From Alcanivorax sp. (lineage in GTDB: Bacteria; Pseudomonadota; Gammaproteobacteria; Pseudomonadales; Alcanivoracaceae), in assembly GCA_007135015.1 (NCBI GenBank), contig SLJS01000306.1, forward strand, positions 1 to 10,372: a DNA stretch of 10,372 nt. Reading direction: 5' to 3'. The notes beneath the pieces are model-generated. The model ran no database searches. It saw only the letters and a program-made list of their open reading frames with translations, and had not been told where the DNA came from. Each line of letters opens with the position of its first letter. The first letter of the stretch is position 1. A program made the translations under genes and the position numbers. Below, in pieces: positions 6,544-10,372 of the stretch.

Positions 6544-7851
6544 ATGGCAAAAGATGCAACCGGTCACGCACTGACCGCACTGAACAGACTCGCCGGCTCC
6601 AGTCTGCTCGACCGTCTGGGCATGCGCCGCATGGTGGAGCGGCTCGCCTATGGACTCACACGCTCGGGATTTCGCGTGCTGACCACCTCCGCGCGAGCCT
6701 TCCAGAGCGTTGGCGGACGCGGCAAGCCCGAACGCCTGGACGCGCCCGGCCAGACCACGGACCTGTTTGATCTGCACATCACCGAAGAACAGCAGATGAT
6801 TCGCAATTCGGTCCAGGATTTTGCCAGGGATGTGCTTCTGCCCGGAGCCGAGCGCGCCGATGCGGAACAGCGGACACCGGAAGAAACCCTGGCCGCCGCC
6901 CGGGAACTGGGCCTGAATTTCTTTGCCGTGCCTGAATCCCTGGACGGCGCCGCAACCGAGCGCTCCACGGTCACTACCATGCTCGTCGCCGAAGACCTGG
7001 CCGGCGGAGACATGGGCCAGGCGGTGGCCATTCTGGCCCCCATGAGCGTGGCCAACGCGCTGACCCGCTGGGGTTCGGCGGAACAGCAGAGCCGCTATCT
7101 TCCCGCCTTTGCGGGCGAGGAGTCGCCGCTTGCAACCATTGCCGTCTGTGAGCCCCGGCCGCTTTTCGATCCGCTGGAACTGGAAACCAGCGCCACCAGA
7201 CAGGACGGTGACTGGGTACTCAACGGCACCAAGTCCCTGGTGCCGCTGGCCGCGGAAGCGGAGCTCTTTCTTGTGGCCGCGCAGACCGACGAAGGCCCGG
7301 CGGTTTTCATCGTCGAGGGGGGCACCGAGGGCCTGTCCTGCGGCGAGGATTCGCCCATGGGTATCCGCGCGGCCGCTACCCGCCCGCTGCAGCTGAACAA
7401 TGTGCGGGTGCCCGACAGCCAGCGTCTGGGCGTCGAGGATTTCGACTATCGTGCCTTCATCGATCTGGGCACGCTGGCCTGGTGTGCACTCGCAGTGGGC
7501 ACCAGCCAGGCGGTGCTTGATTATGTAATTCCCTACTGCAATGAACGCAAGGCTTTCGGTGAGCCGATCAGTCATCGCCAGTCGGTGGCCTTCATGATCT
7601 CGAACATGGCCATTGAAGTGGAAGCCATGCGCATACTGACCTGGCGCGCGGCCAGTCGCGCGGAACAGGGCCGCGACTTCCGCCGCGAGACTCACATGGC
7701 CCGCACCCTGGTCAAGGAAAAGGCCATGCAAGTGGGCACCGACGGTGTACAGCTGCTCGGCGGCCACGGCTTCACCCACGAGTATCCGGTCGAGCGCTGG
7801 TATCGCGATCTTCGTGCCATCGGTGTCGCCTGGGGCGGCCTGCATCTGTGA
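6544..7851 (+). CDS. Acyl-CoA dehydrogenase-like subunit lacking catalytic Glu
   Basis: A 435-residue member of the acyl-CoA dehydrogenase (ACAD) superfamily, FAD flavoproteins that introduce a trans-2 double bond into acyl-CoA. After an unusual 78-residue N-terminal extension, the N-terminal domain starts at ITEEQQMIRNSVQDFA (79-94). The C-terminal domain keeps the residues that bind the neighbouring subunit's FAD: R335 in NERKAFGEP, Q346, and QLLGGHGFT (403-411). But the usual TEPGAGSD flavin loop is CEPRPLFDP (202-210), and the C-terminal YEGT motif with the catalytic Glu is replaced by AWGGLHL (429-435), where the protein ends. Alone it should not be a competent dehydrogenase. The next gene starts 16 bases after its stop and carries the missing motifs, so I read it as one half of a heteromer, like the alpha2beta2 FadE pairs of Mycobacterium tuberculosis. 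The start is supported by GAGG seven bases upstream. Confidence 0.87.
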   Translation: MAKDATGHALTALNRLAGSSLLDRLGMRRMVERLAYGLTRSGFRVLTTSARAFQSVGGRGKPERLDAPGQTTDLFDLHITEEQQMIRNSVQDFARDVLLPGAERADAEQRTPEETLAAARELGLNFFAVPESLDGAATERSTVTTMLVAEDLAGGDMGQAVAILAPMSVANALTRWGSAEQQSRYLPAFAGEESPLATIAVCEPRPLFDPLELETSATRQDGDWVLNGTKSLVPLAAEAELFLVAAQTDEGPAVFIVEGGTEGLSCGEDSPMGIRAAATRPLQLNNVRVPDSQRLGVEDFDYRAFIDLGTLAWCALAVGTSQAVLDYVIPYCNERKAFGEPISHRQSVAFMISNMAIEVEAMRILTWRAASRAEQGRDFRRETHMARTLVKEKAMQVGTDGVQLLGGHGFTHEYPVERWYRDLRAIGVAWGGLHL

Positions 7852-7867
7852 ACCGGGAGAACGAATC

Positions 7868-9067
7868 ATGAATCTGGAAATTCCGAAGAAATTCAGACCC
7901 ATCATCAACAATGCCCAACAGGTGGCCGAGTCCGTCTTCCGCCCGATCTCGCGCAAGTACGACCGCCTTGAGCACGAGTATCCGAAGGAACTGGACATGC
8001 TCGGCTCCGTCCTGGACGGCTTCAATGACGGCGATCCGGCCAACAGCGCCGGAGCAGGCCAGACCGGCAAGGGAAAGGTCGAGGATGACGGCAAGGTCAA
8101 GAACGGCGCCAACATGAGCACCTGTCTTGGCGCCATGGAACTGTGCCGTGGCGACGTGGCCTTCCTGCTTGCCATGCCCCGCCAGGGTCTGGGCAACGCG
8201 GCCATCGCCGCCGTGGCCAATGAGGAACAGCTGGAGCGCTTCCGCGGCAAATGGGCGGCCATGGCCATTACCGAACCCGGCGCGGGTTCGGATTCCGCGG
8301 CAATCCGTACCACCGCGAAACCCGACGGCGATCATTACGTTCTCAATGGCGAGAAGATCTATGTAACCTCCGGCGCGCGCGCCGACTGCGTGGTCGTCTG
8401 GGCCACGGTGGACCCGAGCAAGGGCCGCGCGGCGATCAAGTCCTTCGTTGTCGAGTGGGGCACCCCCGGCATGGAGCTGGCACGCCTGGAGAAGAAGCTC
8501 GGTATCCGGGCTTCGGATACAGCAGCCATCAATTTCAATGACTGCCGCGTACCGAAGGAAAACCTGCTCGGCAACCCGGAAGTCGATACCGGCTTCGCCG
8601 GGGTCATGGAAACCTTCGACAATACCCGTCCGCTTGTGGCCTCCTTCGCGCTGGGCTGTGCACGAGCCTCGCTCGACCGGCTCCGGGAGTTGCTCGCGAA
8701 GCAGATCAAGCTGGACCACGAAAGACCCGTGGACAACTGCTCCGCTGTGGAGGCCGAGCTGTACCGGATGGAAGCGGACTGGGAGGCGTGTTACTGGCTG
8801 GTAGTCAAGGCCGCCTGGATGGCGGATAACAAGCAGCCCAACTCGGTGGAAGCCTCGATCTCCAAGGCTCGCGCCGGGCGCATGGGCAACGAGGTAACCC
8901 TGCGGTGCGCCGAACTGGCCGGCAGCCTCGGCTATACGGAGGACGAGTTGCTGGAGAAGTGGGCGCGAGATTCGAAGATTCTCGATATCTTCGAGGGCAC
9001 CCAGCAAATCCAGTTGCTGATCATCGCCAGGCGGCTTCTGGGACTTTCCTCCAGGGAACTGAAATAA
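7868..9067 (+). CDS. Acyl-CoA dehydrogenase catalytic partner subunit
   Basis: A 399-residue acyl-CoA dehydrogenase. It has an intact flavin loop MAITEPGAGSDSAAIRT (132-148), the GEKIYVTSGA strand (161-170), and the C-terminal catalytic motif FEGTQQIQ with E376. The FAD-adenosine half is altered: where homotetrameric enzymes have R-x-x-FG-x-P...Q, this has KLDHERPVDNCSAVEAE (281-297), and the usual QxxGGxG is AELAGSLG (348-355). These are the features kept by the preceding gene, so the two probably share composite active sites. A Gly/Lys-rich insert (SAGAGQTGKGKVEDDGKVKNGA, about 60-81) lies in the N-terminal domain. ATG 7868 has GGGAG (7855-7859) eight bases upstream; an upstream in-frame ATG at 7745 lies inside the previous gene and is unlikely. 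The substrate is likely an acyl-CoA in fatty-acid or side-chain beta-oxidation, but the chain length cannot be read here. Confidence 0.9.
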   Translation: MNLEIPKKFRPIINNAQQVAESVFRPISRKYDRLEHEYPKELDMLGSVLDGFNDGDPANSAGAGQTGKGKVEDDGKVKNGANMSTCLGAMELCRGDVAFLLAMPRQGLGNAAIAAVANEEQLERFRGKWAAMAITEPGAGSDSAAIRTTAKPDGDHYVLNGEKIYVTSGARADCVVVWATVDPSKGRAAIKSFVVEWGTPGMELARLEKKLGIRASDTAAINFNDCRVPKENLLGNPEVDTGFAGVMETFDNTRPLVASFALGCARASLDRLRELLAKQIKLDHERPVDNCSAVEAELYRMEADWEACYWLVVKAAWMADNKQPNSVEASISKARAGRMGNEVTLRCAELAGSLGYTEDELLEKWARDSKILDIFEGTQQIQLLIIARRLLGLSSRELK

Positions 9068-9082
9068 CGCCCCTCCAGAAAC

Positions 9083-9109
9083 ATGCTCCGGGCTCCGGGC
9101 CCGGAGCAT
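9083..9109 (+). terminator. Strong hairpin after the dehydrogenase pair
   Basis: ATGCTCCGGGC (9083-9093) pairs perfectly with GCCCGGAGCAT (9099-9109): an 11-bp stem with a 5-base loop, 15 bases past the TAA stop. What follows is AT-rich (ATCATATTGATATC) but not a true T-tract, so it is probably a terminator or 3'-stabilising stem for the operon. Confidence 0.65.
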
Positions 9110-9246
9110 ATCATATTGATATCACTCTTATGACCGGGTCACGGACCATGACTTTGCCTGATGTCACATTGAGCCTGTCCGTTTACCATGTGAGGAGAAT
9201 CACAATACGGAAGGGCTCCGCCCGCTGTCAGGTGGAGAGGGAAGAA

Positions 9247-9687
9247 ATGGAATACCAACGCATGCCGCAAGCAGGTCGGATAGTTCATCAGGACGATACG
9301 GGCCGTCTGGTCGGAATGGAAAACCTGGCGGTAACCCGAGCGCGCGCTCCGCAACCCCCCGCGTTACCGGCCGTCGCCTTGCTCCTGGCGCTATTGTGCG
9401 TTCCGCTGGCTCAGGCCGCCACCGCGGGCAACACCCTGCTCAGTGACCAGAGCTGCCAATACGCGCTTCTGGACCTGGAAGACGGCGGCTTCATCGTGAT
9501 GCGCATAACGGGCGGCGAACACTTTCCCCGGCCCGGGGATCGCCTCAGCGGCAATGATTCCTACCAGTCCGGCGACTTCAGCGAAATCACCCACTCGCGC
9601 ACCGACACAACCCTCCGTATCTGGATCGACGCCGTCATCAATGACGAACAGCAGGCCCTGAGCCGCTATTACCGGCGTTGTCGATAG
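9247..9687 (+). CDS. Small exported protein, unknown function
   Basis: I do not recognise this 146-residue protein. It has a charged N-terminal stretch (1-35), a hydrophobic core ALPAVALLLALLCVPLAQA (about 38-56) ending in an AQA|A signal-peptidase-type site, and a mature part of about 90 residues with two cysteines (in DQSCQY and YRRCR) that could form a disulfide. The mature part is rich in Asp, Gly and Ser and reads like a small beta domain (GGFIVMRITGGEHF, DTTLRIWIDAVI). ATG 9247 has GGAG at 9234-9237, nine bases upstream, and purine-rich sequence up to the start. The alternative ATG at 9316 would give a normal 123-residue secreted protein with a conventional signal peptide but lacks a good ribosome site. 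The 179-base gap before it contains the operon hairpin and no clear promoter. Its TAG stop is embedded in a hairpin repeat. Confidence 0.55.
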   Translation: MEYQRMPQAGRIVHQDDTGRLVGMENLAVTRARAPQPPALPAVALLLALLCVPLAQAATAGNTLLSDQSCQYALLDLEDGGFIVMRITGGEHFPRPGDRLSGNDSYQSGDFSEITHSRTDTTLRIWIDAVINDEQQALSRYYRRCR

Positions 9688-9703
9688 CGCCCCTTCGGGG
9701 CGC
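9687..9703 (+). terminator. Hairpin overlapping the stop of the small exported protein
   Basis: GCGCCCC-TTC-GGGGCGC is a perfect 7-bp stem with a 3-base loop. It differs from the hairpin at 2949-2965 only by the last loop base (TTC versus TTT). It begins at the last base of the TAG stop. No T-tract follows, so termination strength is uncertain. Confidence 0.6.
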
Positions 9704-9735
9704 AGTTGTCGGTGGTCGGTCATCAGCCGTGAGAA
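9704..9735. repeat. Degenerate 7-nt tandem units after the hairpin
   Basis: After a 4-base spacer (AGTT) come GTCGGTG (9708-9714), GTCGGTC (9715-9721), ATCAGCC (9722-9728) and GTGAGAA (9729-9735). The offset from the hairpin matches that at 2966-2997, which marks both as copies of one terminator-linked repeat. A lone GTCGCAAAAG (9740-9749), a fragment of the REP-like family, follows. Confidence 0.5.
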
Positions 9736-9817
9736 GGGAGTCGCAAAAGCCTTTTCCAGTTTTGGCGCTGGCTGCTGTAAGCCTCCACCCCTTCGCTAGC
9801 CCGGATATTTCACCAAA

Positions 9818-9941
9818 TGCCATGTGATTCGCGCAGCGGATGGTCGTCGTCAGGCGTGCTCGCGACTGAAACCGTAGCAGGGACTACGGTTGAAGGAGCA
9901 TGCGCGCCTGACGGCGGCCAGACCAAGCGAAGCGCATGGCA
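9818..9941. other. Long imperfect hairpin inside the MITE
   Basis: Starting right after the left inverted end, nested arms pair in order: TGCCATG (9818-9824) with CATGGCA (9935-9941); TGGTC (9841-9845) with GACCA (9921-9925); CGTCAGGCG (9848-9856) with CGCCTGACG (9905-9913); TGCTC (9857-9861) with GAGCA (9896-9900); AACCGTAG (9870-9877) with CTACGGTT (9884-9891) around a 6-base loop. It could fold as a cruciform in DNA or a stem in RNA. Confidence 0.6.
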
Positions 9942-9968
9942 AGCGTAATTGTACCCACGGGCCACCTG

Positions 9969-9997
9969 GCTCGACGCCTTTGAAAGACATGTATAAT
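9969..9997 (+). promoter_or_regulatory. Possible outward promoter in the MITE
   Basis: TATAAT at 9992-9997 is a perfect -10 box. Candidate -35 sequences are poor (TCGACG at 9971-9976 with a 15-base gap), so activity is doubtful. It points rightward, out of the element toward the repeat cluster. Confidence 0.25.
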
Positions 9998-10059
9998 GGC
10001 ACCACAGGTCGATTATGGGAGTGGTTTGGTGAAATATCCGGGCTAGGGTGTCGTAAAAG

Positions 10060-10182
10060 CCCCTCTCCCCTGGCGGGAGAGGGATTGGGGAGAGGGGGAA
10101 GGTTACGCAAGCTGCACTGCTTGATGCTTTCCCGTACTTCGATCCCCCTCTCCCTGTCCCTCTCCCACGGCGGGGAGAGGGG
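10060..10182. repeat. Inverted repeat built from CCCTCTCCC hairpins
   Basis: Two arms of about 40 bases (10060-10098 and 10144-10182) are imperfect reverse complements. Each arm contains its own hairpin: CCCTCTCCC (10061-10069) with GGGAGAGGG (10075-10083), and CCCTCTCCC (10158-10166) with GGGAGAGGG (10173-10181). The 45-base centre (10099-10143) is unremarkable. A GGTGTCGTAAAAGCCCC junction (10047-10063) links it to the MITE edge, and a shorter CCCCTCTCCCCCTGG occurs just before the repeat at 3061. Confidence 0.6.
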
Positions 10183-10208
10183 ACCCTCCAGCAAGGCTGC
10201 AAAGCCCT

Positions 10209-10278
10209 GGATTCCGGGACGGTGCCAGGTTCTTCCGTCCCGGGGTACGCCCCTACAAACCCTTCTACGACACTCTCC
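10209..10278 (-). repeat. REP-like unit, inverted copy
   Basis: This aligns base for base with 1-72 apart from scattered changes: GATTCCGGGACGGTGCCAGG at its left end, CCCTACAAACCC, and ACGACACTCTCC at its right end. It is the left member of a head-to-head pair with 10281-10372, separated by AA. Confidence 0.7.
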
Positions 10279-10280
10279 AA

Positions 10281-10372
10281 GGAGGGTGTCGCAAAAGGGT
10301 CGCATGGCATCTGTAGGAGCGCTGCTCGCAGCGCGAAGAATCTGGCAGCGTGCGGAATCCGGGGTTTTCGCG
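10281..10372 (+). repeat. REP-like unit running off the window end
   Basis: It begins GGAGGGTGTCGCAAAAGGG, then CTGTAGGAGC, a GCGCTGC-TC-GCAGCGC palindrome (10319-10334), GCGAAGAATCTGGC and GGAATCCGGGG. The last bases (GTTTTCGCG) start the opposed half seen complete at 2018-2118, so the composite continues beyond the window. It is the best match to the classical GTAGGAGCG REP core. Confidence 0.7.

Larger units (their letters stand above)
9796..10046. mobile_element. Probable MITE with perfect 22-bp inverted ends
   Basis: The 22 bases at 9796-9817 are the exact reverse complement of 10025-10046. The common end reads CTAG followed by CCCGGATATTTCACCAAA. CTAG is its own complement, so it may be a 4-bp target duplication flanking 18-bp terminal repeats, or part of the ends. 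The 251-bp element has no credible ORF or transposase, so it would be a non-autonomous element (MITE) or a remnant deleted inside. Its interior holds a long hairpin (9818-9941) and a TATAAT box. Ends of this style with short T/A-containing duplications occur in IS families such as IS1380 and IS701; I cannot assign the family from this sequence. Confidence 0.65.

Noticed and set aside
6538..8313. 591-codon open frame on the minus strand opposite the first dehydrogenase
   Set aside because: It is antisense to two well-supported ACAD genes and spans their junction. Its translation has no recognisable domain. Long antisense frames are expected in GC-rich genes with strong third-position bias.
7772..9109. 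445-codon minus-strand open frame opposite the second dehydrogenase
   Set aside because: It is the same kind of antisense shadow; its start lies in the operon hairpin and its protein is low-complexity His/Gly/Arg-rich.
9818..9941. Long hairpin as an integron attC site
   Set aside because: I see no paired R and L boxes with the GTTRRRY consensus and no integrase or cassette genes nearby; its position inside perfect inverted ends favours a MITE.
9810..10310. Minus-strand open frames of 166 and 151 codons at the right end
   Set aside because: They run through the MITE, the CCCTCTCCC repeat and the REP-like pair; the peptides are translations of repeats (for example SPRRGRGTGRGG).

Overview
The window is GC-rich DNA (10,372 bp) with tightly packed genes, Shine-Dalgarno starts and REP-like 'GTAGGAGCG' repeats. 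The gene content points to a gammaproteobacterium: a PhoB-type two-component pair, a short TraR/DksA protein, and a DUF2878 / NTF2-like lipoprotein / chalcone isomerase-like set. The order cannot be fixed from sequence alone; Chromatiales, Xanthomonadales and neighbours are all possible. No rRNA, tRNA, CRISPR array or transposase gene is visible.

Layout. 1-72 is an inverted copy of a dispersed repeat. 243-1974 holds an AGCS-family sodium:amino-acid symporter overlapping a short DksA-like zinc-finger protein. 2018-2118 is a second repeat copy. 2223-2945 is a PhoB-like response regulator on the plus strand, and 3206-4474 is a membrane histidine kinase facing it on the minus strand. Between them lie a terminator hairpin, a 7-nt tandem repeat and a third REP-like copy. 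4627-5187 (minus) is a DUF2878 membrane protein. It is divergent from 5275-6377 (plus), an NTF2-like lipoprotein overlapping a chalcone isomerase-like secreted protein. 6544-9067 encodes two adjacent acyl-CoA dehydrogenase subunits, followed by a strong hairpin. 9247-9687 encodes a small exported protein of unknown function. 9688-10372 has no gene but is dense in repeats: a terminator-linked repeat, a probable MITE with perfect 22-bp inverted ends, a CCCTCTCCC inverted repeat, and a head-to-head pair of REP-like units running off the window end.

How the genes work together. The convergent kinase and regulator probably form one signalling pair. DUF2878, the NTF2-like lipoprotein and the chalcone isomerase-like protein look like part of an envelope/lipid gene set often found with cyclopropane-fatty-acid-synthase-like genes, but those partners are absent here. 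The two acyl-CoA dehydrogenase genes look like halves of one heteromeric enzyme. The first keeps the Arg-Phe-Gly...Gln FAD-binding half but has lost the C-terminal catalytic Glu motif; the second keeps TEPGAGSD and FEGT but has lost the Arg...Gln half. That complementarity and the MITE-like element are the two most interesting signals in the window.
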